From positions 1 through 55,820 of the forward strand of contig JAFGDV010000045.1 in the NCBI GenBank assembly GCA_016931955.1: a DNA stretch of 55,820 nt. Direction: 5' to 3'. Below the pieces are notes generated by a model, which saw only the letters and a program-made list of their open reading frames with translations, was not told the origin of the DNA and made no database searches. Numbering within the stretch: the first letter of the stretch is position 1; each line of letters begins with the position of its first letter. Positions 33,306 to 41,140 of this stretch are shown piece after piece. The DNA comes from Candidatus Altarchaeota archaeon (GTDB taxonomy: Archaea; Altiarchaeota; Altiarchaeia; IMC4; QMZM01). Made by a program: the position numbers and the translations under genes.

Positions 33306-34295
33306 ATGACAGACGAAAGGAAGAAAGACCATCTCAGGATCTGCGTGGAAGAGGATGTTGAATCCGGTAGCACAGGCTTAGAAGATGTAAGGCTCACCCA
33401 TATGGCCCTTCCGGAATTAGACTTTGATGACATCTCCATGGAGACCAGATTCTTGGGGAAAGCCCTAAAGTATCCCCTGATCCTGGAGGCTATCACTGGG
33501 GGTGTTTCTAAGGCGAAAAAGATAAACCATGACATTGCCGGTATTGCAGAGGAATTTGGCATCGGCTTTGGTGTTGGAAGCCAGAGGATGGCATTAGTAG
33601 ATCCTGAACTGGCTGACACCTACAGGGTTAGGAATTTTGCCCCGGATATTTTCTTGATCGCGAACCTTGGCGCAGTTCAGCTGAACTACGGTTTTGGTCT
33701 TGATGAATGCAGGAAAGCGGTTGATATGATCGAAGCCGACGCTCTCGCATTACATATTAATCCATTGCAGGAGGCCGTTCAACCTGAGGGTGACAGAAAC
33801 TTCTCCGGCCTGATCGAGAAGATCAACTCTGTTTCAGAAAAACTTGGGAAACCGGTCATAGCCAAATGCGTCGGCTCAGGCATCTCCTATGAGACCGCGA
33901 AGAGGCTCAGGATTTCTGCAATCGACGTCGGCGGCTCTGGGGGCACCTCTTGGAGCCTCATAGAAGGCCTCCGCGGTGATAGTAAGACTAAGAAGATCGG
34001 GGAAACATTCGCTGGGTGGGGGATTCCAACTGCCGAATCGATCAGGGAGGTATCCAGGCTTAATGTTCCAGTCATCGGCTCGGGCGGGATCCGCACGGGT
34101 TTGGATGCAGCCAAAGCTATTGCATTGGGTGCGGATTGTGTTGGCATCGCGTTACCCGTACTAAGGGCTTGGTCTTCTGGTGGTAAAAAAGAAGTGAGAA
34201 AATTCCTGGATCGATTCATAACGGAGTTGAGGATCGCCATGTTCCTCTCAGGTTCTAAGAATATTAAGGAACTGAGGGGGAAGATCAAAGGGTAG
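33306..34295 (+). CDS. fni: isopentenyl-diphosphate delta-isomerase, type 2
   Basis: FMN- and NAD(P)H-dependent enzyme interconverting IPP and DMAPP. The 329 residues show RKKDHLRIC at the start, RLTHMALPELDFDDI, ITGGVSKAKKINHDIAGIA, FGIGFGVGSQRMAL, HINPLQEAVQPEGD, DVGGSGGTSW and IGSGGIRTGLDAAKAIALGA, the standard FMN and substrate segments. It closes the pathway that began with AcnX. It ends with a TAG stop; the same frame stays open behind the stop and runs into a short membrane peptide (34341-34505), treated as a separate gene because TAG is also the normal stop of several neighbours. Confidence 0.95.
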   Translation: MTDERKKDHLRICVEEDVESGSTGLEDVRLTHMALPELDFDDISMETRFLGKALKYPLILEAITGGVSKAKKINHDIAGIAEEFGIGFGVGSQRMALVDPELADTYRVRNFAPDIFLIANLGAVQLNYGFGLDECRKAVDMIEADALALHINPLQEAVQPEGDRNFSGLIEKINSVSEKLGKPVIAKCVGSGISYETAKRLRISAIDVGGSGGTSWSLIEGLRGDSKTKKIGETFAGWGIPTAESIREVSRLNVPVIGSGGIRTGLDAAKAIALGADCVGIALPVLRAWSSGGKKEVRKFLDRFITELRIAMFLSGSKNIKELRGKIKG

Positions 34296-34340
34296 AATGA
34301 AAAACAGGGACTTATCAAAGCAAAGCATGATGGGGTTGGA

Positions 34341-34505
34341 ATGATGCTTATCGGGATGATCATGCTAGTCGACAACGCAACAAAATATCTTGCAGGGGGA
34401 AAAGCAACAACAAGCGTACTAGTCATAGGCATAGTATTGATAGCTATCGGAGAAACCATATTACACAATATACACAAAAAAGACAAAACAACGATTATCA
34501 AATAA
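34341..34505 (+). CDS. small membrane protein, 54 residues
   Basis: A short open frame that fills most of the 212-base gap after idi-2. It begins MMLIGMIMLVDNATKYLAGG, continues with a clear hydrophobic segment TTSVLVIGIVLIAIGE and ends in a basic tail with HKKDKTTIIK. This gives one sure and one possible short membrane helix with a charged cytoplasmic end, a reasonable small membrane protein. Codons are richer in A (ACA, ATA, AAA) than in the flanking genes. It ends two bases before the lipoprotein ATG. No family recognised; a non-coding spacer is the alternative. Confidence 0.45.
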   Translation: MMLIGMIMLVDNATKYLAGGKATTSVLVIGIVLIAIGETILHNIHKKDKTTIIK

Positions 34506-34507
34506 AA

Positions 34508-34957
34508 ATGCGGTCTAGTTATTTCTTTGTATTCTTGGTCTCTGTTGTATTTTTCTGCGGCTGCGTTGACTTGGATGCGCACTTGACTGGCATCCCCGTA
34601 GTCGAACAGAATCAAACTACTGGTTGGCAGCCGGAGCCGGGTAACGGATCTAATGTCTACTTCTTCTACAGTCCCTCATGCCCTTACTGCATAAAGGAGA
34701 AGGCGTTTCTTGAGGAACTTGAGGGCAGATACCCTGATGTCAGGATAGACTACATAATAGCTTCTGAGAACTGGGATCTCTTCGCTGAGGTGTGTGAGTG
34801 TTATAACACTACTACTTCAGGCGTTCCGAGAACCTTCATAGGGGATAAGGCATTCATCGGGTTTTCATCCCAAGACTGCGACCTCAGGTTTAATGAAGCC
34901 TATAGGGCCTATATCGGCTGCCCGAACCAGATTGAGAATGCAGTAAATGAAATTTGA
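34508..34957 (+). CDS. thioredoxin-fold lipoprotein
   Basis: A 149-residue exported protein. The signal segment FFVFLVSVVFFCGC (about 6-19) ends in a lipobox-like Cys19, so it is probably lipid-anchored outside the cell. After a short linker comes a thioredoxin fold with VYFFYSPSCPYCIKEKAFLE (redox pair Cys58/Cys61) and the cis-proline loop TTSGVPRTFIGD (Pro107). Additional Cys at 96, 98, 125 and 139 may form disulphides. Probably a thiol oxidoreductase handling disulphides of surface proteins, which would suit the Cys-rich protease at 4.0-6.6 kb. Its end overlaps the next gene by 11 bases. Confidence 0.75.
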   Translation: MRSSYFFVFLVSVVFFCGCVDLDAHLTGIPVVEQNQTTGWQPEPGNGSNVYFFYSPSCPYCIKEKAFLEELEGRYPDVRIDYIIASENWDLFAEVCECYNTTTSGVPRTFIGDKAFIGFSSQDCDLRFNEAYRAYIGCPNQIENAVNEI

Positions 34958-36203
34958 CTTCTTTGACAGGTTCTTCGGTAAGGAGACAAGGACTGAGGAG
35001 GTTATCGACTCAATCAGGCTGCGAGCCTGGCTTGAGAAAAAGATCAGCTCAAGGAAGCATGAAGTCTTTAGTGGATCCAAGCAGCTGATAGAGGATGTTT
35101 TCCGTAACATTGAGGGGGTGCGGAACACAACCCTTGGTCTTGAAAAACTGGAATGCCATGAGGGGATGCACCGGAAAGCCCGGAAGATAATCTCCTCCTC
35201 TAAGCCGAGGTTTATCCGAGGGGTGTTGGATATTCTCTCTACTTTGGAAAAGAAGCCTCAAGGCTATGAGGAACTTATCGTGTTTAATGAGAATCTTCTA
35301 GCCGCTATTTCTTCGTTGGCTAAGTTGAGTACTGGAGAGGGCAGGTATCTTCCGATGGCCTTTGGTGAGGAAATAGATGCCATGAAGAGGGAATCCAAGA
35401 GGCTGGTTGAGAACGCTGGGGAACTGAAGAACCGAATAGGTTCCGACGTGGCCCTGCTCTCAAAGGCTATGGATTCACTGAATGAGTTTGATGGCCTTGG
35501 AGATGAACTGATGGACTTGGATTCCCAGAAGTCTGAAGTGCTGGAAAAGATCAATACATGCCTAGGTGAGGTGTCCGAGCTTGAGAATGAACTTGATTCG
35601 CTCCGTGTGGGAGAGGAGTTCAAGGAACTGGGGAAAACAGAGGGGGAACTAGAGAACGTTGGTGAGGAATTGGAGGGTATGGAATCCTTAGTCTATAACA
35701 GCCTTAACCCGTTGAAGAGGCCTTTGAGGAAGTTCAGGAAGTCCGCAGAGGTTGGGGAGTGCACTGAAATGCTTAAATTGATTGATTCCTTCCTGCAGGA
35801 TCCTGTAGACTTTTTTCTCTCAGAGGATTCAGGCAGCTTAGAGAAAATGCTTTCTGGAGTCAAAGGGTTAGAATTTAGGCCGAAGGACAGGGATAAGATT
35901 CTTTCTAGGATAGAGTCTGCTTCGAGGATTGACCGAGGTGATCTGCGGGATAGGTATTCTAGGCTTTCTTCTGTAAGGGAAGAACTGAAGAAAAAGATAG
36001 CGTCTTTCTCGATTTTGGAGAAAGAGAAGAAGATTGTTGAAGACATAGAAACCGTTGAGAGGAGGATTAAGGATATGGAGGAGGAACTTCACAGGATAGA
36101 CAGGAAGGGTGAGGAGGTCAAGGATAGGATATCCTCGCTCAGAGAGGAAATAGAAGATATAATCAACGAAACCAAAGACTGCAGGATAAAGATAAGATGG
36201 TAA
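34947..36203 (+). CDS. coiled-coil protein of unknown function
   Basis: A 418-residue soluble, highly charged protein with no recognised family. An N-terminal part (about 1-140) is helical but not obviously coiled coil (FDFFDRFFGKETRTEEVIDS). Residues about 150-250 and 330-410 have heptad-like patterns, e.g. VSELENELDSLRVGEEFKEL and ETVERRIKDMEEELHRIDRK. No membrane segment or signal. It starts 11 bases before the end of the thioredoxin-fold lipoprotein gene and so is translationally coupled to it. Perhaps a structural or membrane-associated scaffold; that is a guess from architecture. Confidence 0.6.
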   Translation: MKFDFFDRFFGKETRTEEVIDSIRLRAWLEKKISSRKHEVFSGSKQLIEDVFRNIEGVRNTTLGLEKLECHEGMHRKARKIISSSKPRFIRGVLDILSTLEKKPQGYEELIVFNENLLAAISSLAKLSTGEGRYLPMAFGEEIDAMKRESKRLVENAGELKNRIGSDVALLSKAMDSLNEFDGLGDELMDLDSQKSEVLEKINTCLGEVSELENELDSLRVGEEFKELGKTEGELENVGEELEGMESLVYNSLNPLKRPLRKFRKSAEVGECTEMLKLIDSFLQDPVDFFLSEDSGSLEKMLSGVKGLEFRPKDRDKILSRIESASRIDRGDLRDRYSRLSSVREELKKKIASFSILEKEKKIVEDIETVERRIKDMEEELHRIDRKGEEVKDRISSLREEIEDIINETKDCRIKIRW

Positions 36204-36211
36204 GTCAGTTA

Positions 36212-36919
36212 TTACTTTCCTATCTTCTTTGTCGCTTTCCTGAATAATCCTGTGAGGTTGAATGATTCTTTTCCTGAGATGAATGCTCTTCCTATGAGTT
36301 GCCTGAATGTTTTTTTCGCCATTTTGGCGTCCTGTTCTCTCTCAAGCACTGAGTCAGTGAATGAGTCGAATTTCTCCAACAAGACTTTTTTCTCGACCTT
36401 GTCTGCGTGCCTGAGTTTTTTCATCCTCTTTCTCTTTTTCTCGAAACCCTGCCTTGAAAGTTCATACAGGATCACTGCAACTGAATGTGATAGATTCAGT
36501 GTGGGATATCCTGGGCTTGCAGGGATAGAAACAAGTAGGTCGCAGAGCCCTATTTCCTCATTCAGCAGGCCTTGATCCTCTCTACCGAATACTAGCCCGA
36601 TTTTGCCTTCAATGTCTGACGCCTCTGCTAGCTCAGAAGGTGACACTGGAGTCCTCAACTTGTTTTTGTCTGTCGCTATGACCGCTGATGTCGCTATCAG
36701 GAAGTCGAATTCGTCCTTCAAGGAACTGAAGTCATCAAAGACCTTTGCGTTGTCCAGTATGTCTCTGCCGTGCATTGCCATAGCCCTCGCCTCCTTCCCA
36801 AGCATGGGAGGCTCTACCAGCACAAGCTCGCTGAAGCCGAAGTTCTTCATAACCCGGGCAACCGAGCCAACATTGCCCTCATACTTCGGTTCCACCAAGA
36901 TAACTGAAAAAGACGCCAT
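36212..36919 (-). CDS. trmJ: TrmJ-like tRNA 2'-O-methyltransferase (SpoU/SPOUT family)
   Basis: Methylates ribose 2'-OH, probably at tRNA position 32 as in archaeal TrmJ. From ATG 36919 the 235 residues start FSVILVEPKYEGNVGSVARV (SPOUT motif 1 with the conserved Asn), then VFGREDQGLLNEEIGLCD (motif 2) and IPASPGYPTLNLSHSVAVIL (motif 3, the knot). A C-terminal helical tail (about 165-235) is typical of TrmJ. A GTG at 36937 would overlap the upstream gene; the later ATG leaves a one-base gap to the endonuclease V stop. The two form an operon. Confidence 0.87.
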   Translation of the reverse strand: MASFSVILVEPKYEGNVGSVARVMKNFGFSELVLVEPPMLGKEARAMAMHGRDILDNAKVFDDFSSLKDEFDFLIATSAVIATDKNKLRTPVSPSELAEASDIEGKIGLVFGREDQGLLNEEIGLCDLLVSIPASPGYPTLNLSHSVAVILYELSRQGFEKKRKRMKKLRHADKVEKKVLLEKFDSFTDSVLEREQDAKMAKKTFRQLIGRAFISGKESFNLTGLFRKATKKIGK

Positions 36920-36920
36920 C

Positions 36921-37550
36921 CTATATTTCGTTGACACACATGTGTGCGATCCTTGTTGGTTCAGGTAGCCTGTATCCCCTCAAGCATTTTTCAACCAAGA
37001 GCATGCTCGTATATAATGAAATCATATGTCCGGGAGAGATGAATATCGGCTTACAGCCTTTCCTGGACTTGTATGCGAAGCCCAGTATTTCTTCACTGTC
37101 GCGGAGGATGGAGAAGTCGCCTTCCTCCTCTGGTGGGGTGTATTCTCCTACGAGTTTTTTCTTCGCCACCCCGATAGTTGGCGTATCCAGTAGTACTCCA
37201 ACGTGGGTTGCTATCCCCATCCGCTTGGGATGGGCTATGCCGTGTCCGTCCACCATGAGAACATCTGGTTTCTTCCTCAGCTTTTCATATGCTTCAATTA
37301 TGCTTGGAGCCTCCCTGAACGCCAGCAAACCAGGTATGTAAGGAAAATCCTCTGCCACCTCGGCTGAGGCTTTCTCCTTTTCCTCCAGCTCAGGGAAACC
37401 AAGTACGACGACACAAGACCTCACTCGGTCTCTTCTGGGAAAGGATTGGTCGACTCCAGCTATTGTCTTTATCTCCTCAGGTAGATTGTCCTCTAAGACA
37501 GCCTTCTTCCTCAGCCCCTCCCGTATCTGTACGTACTTTCCTGTATCCAC
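36921..37550 (-). CDS. nfi: endonuclease V
   Basis: Nicks DNA or RNA one base beyond deoxyinosine or inosine, starting repair of deaminated adenine. The 209 residues carry IAGVDQSFP (metal Asp34), DFPYIPGLLAFREAP, VLMVDGHGIAHPKRMGIATH with the second metal Asp, and PTIGVAKKKLVG. The family length is normal (about 200-230). It is the first gene of the pair with trmJ and is divergent from herA with a 44-base gap containing A/T-rich boxes. Confidence 0.92.
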   Translation of the reverse strand: MDTGKYVQIREGLRKKAVLEDNLPEEIKTIAGVDQSFPRRDRVRSCVVVLGFPELEEKEKASAEVAEDFPYIPGLLAFREAPSIIEAYEKLRKKPDVLMVDGHGIAHPKRMGIATHVGVLLDTPTIGVAKKKLVGEYTPPEEEGDFSILRDSEEILGFAYKSRKGCKPIFISPGHMISLYTSMLLVEKCLRGYRLPEPTRIAHMCVNEI

Positions 37551-37594
37551 TGTAATACATATTTAACTGAACGCATATAATGTAATACCTTGAA

Positions 37595-39172
37595 ATGAAA
37601 CTCATTGGTGTTATCTCCGGCGAGGTGAAGCCTACGGAATTCAACATACTGCTTTCCGCAACGGATGCTGAGAAGGGCAGCTTCGTTAAGGTGAACCATG
37701 AAAGCTATGGCTGGGTTCTGGCCAGAGTCGACAACCTGAAGAGGTACCTTAACCCAAACGGGGAGGAGACGCTCCTGGCGAAGGCCTACACAATAGGCTA
37801 CAAACAAGACAACCAGATTCTTTTCCCTAAGACGCCCTTCAGGCCTGAGGAGAGGGTCTACTCCGCAGACACGGAACTCATAAGGGGCGTGATAGGCTTG
37901 AAGAGATCCGGCCAGGACAGCATCTACCTAGGCCTCCTGGAGGGACATGCTATCCCCGTCTACTTGGACATAAAGAAGAGCATAGGAAAACATATGTTGA
38001 TTCTCGCAAAGACCGGGGCAGGGAAAAGCTACACTGTAGCAGTAATCATCGAGGAATTGTTGAAGAATAAGATCCCATGCCTGATCGTAGACCCGCACGG
38101 GGAATACTCTTCACTGAAGTACGAAAACGACGACTATGATGCAATGCTCCAATTCGGGGTGAAGCCGAGGTCTTATGAAAGAGATGTGACAGAATACGCT
38201 GCGAACATCATAGCTAATCCTAGCGCTGAAAGACTTACCCTGAAGCCCAGGTTTTCCTTAGAGGAGTTGATAGAGATCATGCCTTTGAAGCTCAACGACA
38301 ACCAGAAGTCGATCCTCTACAACGTGATGCGTCGATTGGAGAGCATGGACTACACACTCCAGGACATCATAAACCAGGTCAAGTTGGAGGAGAGCAAGAC
38401 CAAGTGGAAGGTGATAAACGGCTTAGAGACCCTGAGAAATAGCGGCATCTTTGAGGGGAAACCCATACCCCCTAATAAGCTGGTGAAGGAAGGCAGGGCT
38501 TCGGTGATAAACCTGAAGGGTGTGGAGCCAAACATCCAGGAACTGATTGTGACAAAGCTGGCTAAAGACCTCTTCAATGCGTCAAAGCTTCGCGAGATTC
38601 AGCCGTTCTTTTTCTTGGTCGAGGAGGCGCACAACTTTTGCCCGGAGCGGGGTTTCGGCGATGCTTTGTCTTCGCCTATACTGAGGACGGTGGCATCTGA
38701 GGGCAGGAAATTCGACTTCTATCTCTGCGTCGTAAGCCAGAGGCCTGCAAGGGTGGATAAGAACGTCTTGTCGCAGTGTAATACTCAGATCATATTAAAG
38801 GTTACTAACCCGAATGACCTCCGCGCAATAGGTCAGTCTATTGAGGGCTTCACCCCAGGCATGGAAGACGACATAAAGCAGTTGTCTGTTGGACAGGCCC
38901 TCGTAGTTGGAGAATGCGTCGAGCAGCCGATTACCGTGAACGTGAGGGCCAGGGAGACGAAACACCACGGCGCGGCTCGGATTGAATCGGAGATGGAAAC
39001 CAAGGATAAATCCATAGTGGAGAAGATAAAGCCCGTCTTCATCAGGGAGGATGATGGGGGGGAGAAGGCTAAGATGAAGATAAAGGAGGATAAGAAGCCT
39101 GAGAAGAAGAAAAGAGGGAAAAAGAAGACCAAGTTTTCACGGCTTAAGTCTCTCTTCCTTAGGGATGAATGA
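37595..39172 (+). CDS. herA: HerA-family DNA helicase/translocase
   Basis: Hexameric FtsK-like ATPase that in archaea works with the nuclease NurA in DNA end resection. The 525 residues have an N-terminal HAS barrel (about 1-105), Walker A KTGAGKSY (139-146), PCLIVDPHGEYSSL, Walker B FFFLVEEAHNFCPE, and the conserved SEGRKFDFYLCVVSQRPARV and CNTQIILKV segments. The C-terminal 45 residues are very Lys/Glu-rich and probably disordered. No nurA, mre11 or rad50 gene is visible around it, unlike the usual cluster. Its TGA overlaps the next ATG (ATGA). Confidence 0.9.
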   Translation: MKLIGVISGEVKPTEFNILLSATDAEKGSFVKVNHESYGWVLARVDNLKRYLNPNGEETLLAKAYTIGYKQDNQILFPKTPFRPEERVYSADTELIRGVIGLKRSGQDSIYLGLLEGHAIPVYLDIKKSIGKHMLILAKTGAGKSYTVAVIIEELLKNKIPCLIVDPHGEYSSLKYENDDYDAMLQFGVKPRSYERDVTEYAANIIANPSAERLTLKPRFSLEELIEIMPLKLNDNQKSILYNVMRRLESMDYTLQDIINQVKLEESKTKWKVINGLETLRNSGIFEGKPIPPNKLVKEGRASVINLKGVEPNIQELIVTKLAKDLFNASKLREIQPFFFLVEEAHNFCPERGFGDALSSPILRTVASEGRKFDFYLCVVSQRPARVDKNVLSQCNTQIILKVTNPNDLRAIGQSIEGFTPGMEDDIKQLSVGQALVVGECVEQPITVNVRARETKHHGAARIESEMETKDKSIVEKIKPVFIREDDGGEKAKMKIKEDKKPEKKKRGKKKTKFSRLKSLFLRDE

Positions 39173-40362
39173 GTATGGATATGCTCACAAAAGCCGAGAA
39201 AAAGGGGCTTAAGAGGATATACAAGACCAGTCTTGAGGTCATCGATTCTGTGACTCTGAAGAATGGGGCCTTGATGGCTTCCCCGCCAGGAACACGATAT
39301 CCCTATATGTATCCCAGAGATACGGCCCTCATCCTCCTCGCCCTCCTTGAGGAAGGCAGGTTAAATGACGTTAAGAGAATCCTCTCTTTTTTGATGACGG
39401 CTCAGAAGGAGACCGGGGAATGGGCTCAACGCTACGACGTAAGTGGTAATCCCGCATCTTATAGGCCGCCTCAGGTGGACTGTAATGGGCTTGTGCTCTA
39501 CGCCATGCGTAAATACTATGACAGCACTGAGGATAAGAGGTTCCTGGAAAAACACTGGCGATCCATCACATTGGGTGTGGAGTTCATCAAGGAGCATTAT
39601 CTGCCGGAGAACAGGCTGCTGTTCTCCCTTAACAGCATCCATGAGTGGCCGCCCATGGAGGCCGGCTTTGATATATGGACTAACGTGACCTGCTATGCAG
39701 GCCTCCGCGGAAGCTATAAGATGGCTCAGGTTCTCGGCAAATTGGACGAAGCTGAGAGGATGAGGAATCTTGCACGCGACCTGTGGATTGGGATAAGCAA
39801 GAAACTGATAAAGGATCACAGGTTCATAAAGGTTAGCGGGCACAGCATAATAACGGATCCAGATGTCAGCGAGATGGCGCCGTACATAACAAGATCGATA
39901 GGTGTTGACGATACCATAATGAGGAACACGGTCGACAAGATAATGAAGGTTCTCTGGGATACTGAACTTACTGGAATAAACAGATATGTTGAGAAATACG
40001 GCGAACCTGGGAGAAACAACGGAGGCTATGGACCCTATTCCATGTATACCGCGTGGGTGGCTCAGTACTACCTAGACGTTAGGGAGTATGATAAAGCGAA
40101 GGAGTGCATCAAGTGGTTCCTGAGGTACAGTAAAGACGGCCTCATACCTGAACATGTTTCTACAAGAGAACGCTTTGACCGGTGGAGGAGGCAGGCTAAA
40201 GAGGTTGGCCGATACAGGGAGCATGGCAGGAAAGAGGAAGCAGAGAAGGTGATGAATACTCCAGAATACAAGAGGAAGGGTCTTGTCTACTGGGTTCTTC
40301 CGCTGACGTGGGGTCACGCTGAATACATTAGGATGTACTCTAAGCTAGAGGAGCATCTCTAA
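39169..40362 (+). CDS. GH15-like (alpha/alpha)6-barrel glycoside hydrolase
   Basis: A 397-residue intracellular protein consisting only of an (alpha/alpha)6 catalytic barrel, without signal peptide or the N-terminal beta domain of classical glucoamylases. Helix-rich segments contain YPYMYPRDTALILLALLEEG, SIHEWPPMEAGFDIWT (Glu159 as possible acid) and KDGLIPEHVSTRERFD (Glu328 as possible base), positions comparable to GH15. Substrate could be a short alpha-glucan, trehalose, or, given the convergent solute genes, glucosyl- or mannosylglycerate. It overlaps herA by four bases and the convergent phosphatase gene by 18. Confidence 0.68.
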   Translation: MSMDMLTKAEKKGLKRIYKTSLEVIDSVTLKNGALMASPPGTRYPYMYPRDTALILLALLEEGRLNDVKRILSFLMTAQKETGEWAQRYDVSGNPASYRPPQVDCNGLVLYAMRKYYDSTEDKRFLEKHWRSITLGVEFIKEHYLPENRLLFSLNSIHEWPPMEAGFDIWTNVTCYAGLRGSYKMAQVLGKLDEAERMRNLARDLWIGISKKLIKDHRFIKVSGHSIITDPDVSEMAPYITRSIGVDDTIMRNTVDKIMKVLWDTELTGINRYVEKYGEPGRNNGGYGPYSMYTAWVAQYYLDVREYDKAKECIKWFLRYSKDGLIPEHVSTRERFDRWRRQAKEVGRYREHGRKEEAEKVMNTPEYKRKGLVYWVLPLTWGHAEYIRMYSKLEEHL

Positions 40363-41139
40363 CATGACCTGATTCCAGCCCGCGGGTCCTGGAAGCTTCG
40401 ACCTTTTCGCCTTTTTACCGTAATCTGCGAAGCTGCCGTCGGATTTCTTTATCAGGATGGGCACATCTACGTTGTCCAGCATGGGGAAATCGTTCTCGCT
40501 ATCCCCTAAGCCGACTGTCTCGATGTCCGGATCCTTTGATCTAGATAATCCAGTTAAAGTCCTCACGGCCTTGCCTTTGTCGTTCTCGCCTAGGATGTGG
40601 TAGTATCTGCCTCCCTTCGTATGGTTCAGTCCGTGGGCTTCTATGACGTTGAGGGCTTTCTCCTTCTGCTCATCTGTTCCCTCCATCCTGAAAGGCTCAT
40701 CGTATTCCCGCATCTTTGCCAGCTCTGCAGTTTTCAGAGTTAGACCTGAATCCTTTGACAGCTCTTCCACACTCATGTCTCCAAAACCCATTATCTTGCA
40801 TCCGCTGGCTTTCCTTGCTCTATCAAGGACCTCCCTCAGCCCCGGGTATGGGGCTCCCAACTCTATCATCTCATATCCCTCTTTTATCTTTTCCCCGACC
40901 TTCCGGCAGAAATAGCCCTCTGGGATGAATACTGCGCCGCCATTTTCGGATATGAAGGGGTCCATTACTCCCAGTTCCTCTCGGTAGACTTCGATCTCTG
41001 CTCTGGTCTTGCTGGTGCAGAATATCAGGGGTATTTTTTTCTTTTTTATTGATTCCATGGCAGGCAGGGCCTTCTTATAGGAGTAGTCTTCGTCGATTAG
41101 TGTTCCGTCTAAGTCGGTGAATACAATGATGGGGGACAT
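40345..41139 (-). CDS. mannosyl-/glucosyl-3-phosphoglycerate phosphatase (HAD family)
   Basis: HAD phosphatase that removes the phosphate from the sugar phosphoglycerate made by the upstream gene, giving the solute. The 264 residues have IVFTDLDGTLID (nucleophile and acid Asp), PLIFCTSKTRAEIEVYRE, FISENGGAVFIPEG, RYYHILGENDKGKAVRTL and VGLGDSENDFPMLDNVDVPI, the arrangement of the MPGP branch. It begins one base after the synthase stop codon. Whether the sugar is glucose or mannose depends on the synthase; the same phosphatase family can serve both. Confidence 0.87.
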   Translation of the reverse strand: MSPIIVFTDLDGTLIDEDYSYKKALPAMESIKKKKIPLIFCTSKTRAEIEVYREELGVMDPFISENGGAVFIPEGYFCRKVGEKIKEGYEMIELGAPYPGLREVLDRARKASGCKIMGFGDMSVEELSKDSGLTLKTAELAKMREYDEPFRMEGTDEQKEKALNVIEAHGLNHTKGGRYYHILGENDKGKAVRTLTGLSRSKDPDIETVGLGDSENDFPMLDNVDVPILIKKSDGSFADYGKKAKRSKLPGPAGWNQVMLEMLL

Positions 41140-41140
41140 T

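Noticed and set aside
33306-34505. Pyrrolysine or readthrough fusion of IDI-2 with the membrane peptide
   Set aside because: TAG is also the stop codon of the KaiC-like, UbiD, signal peptidase and SemiSWEET genes, so it is a routine terminator here.
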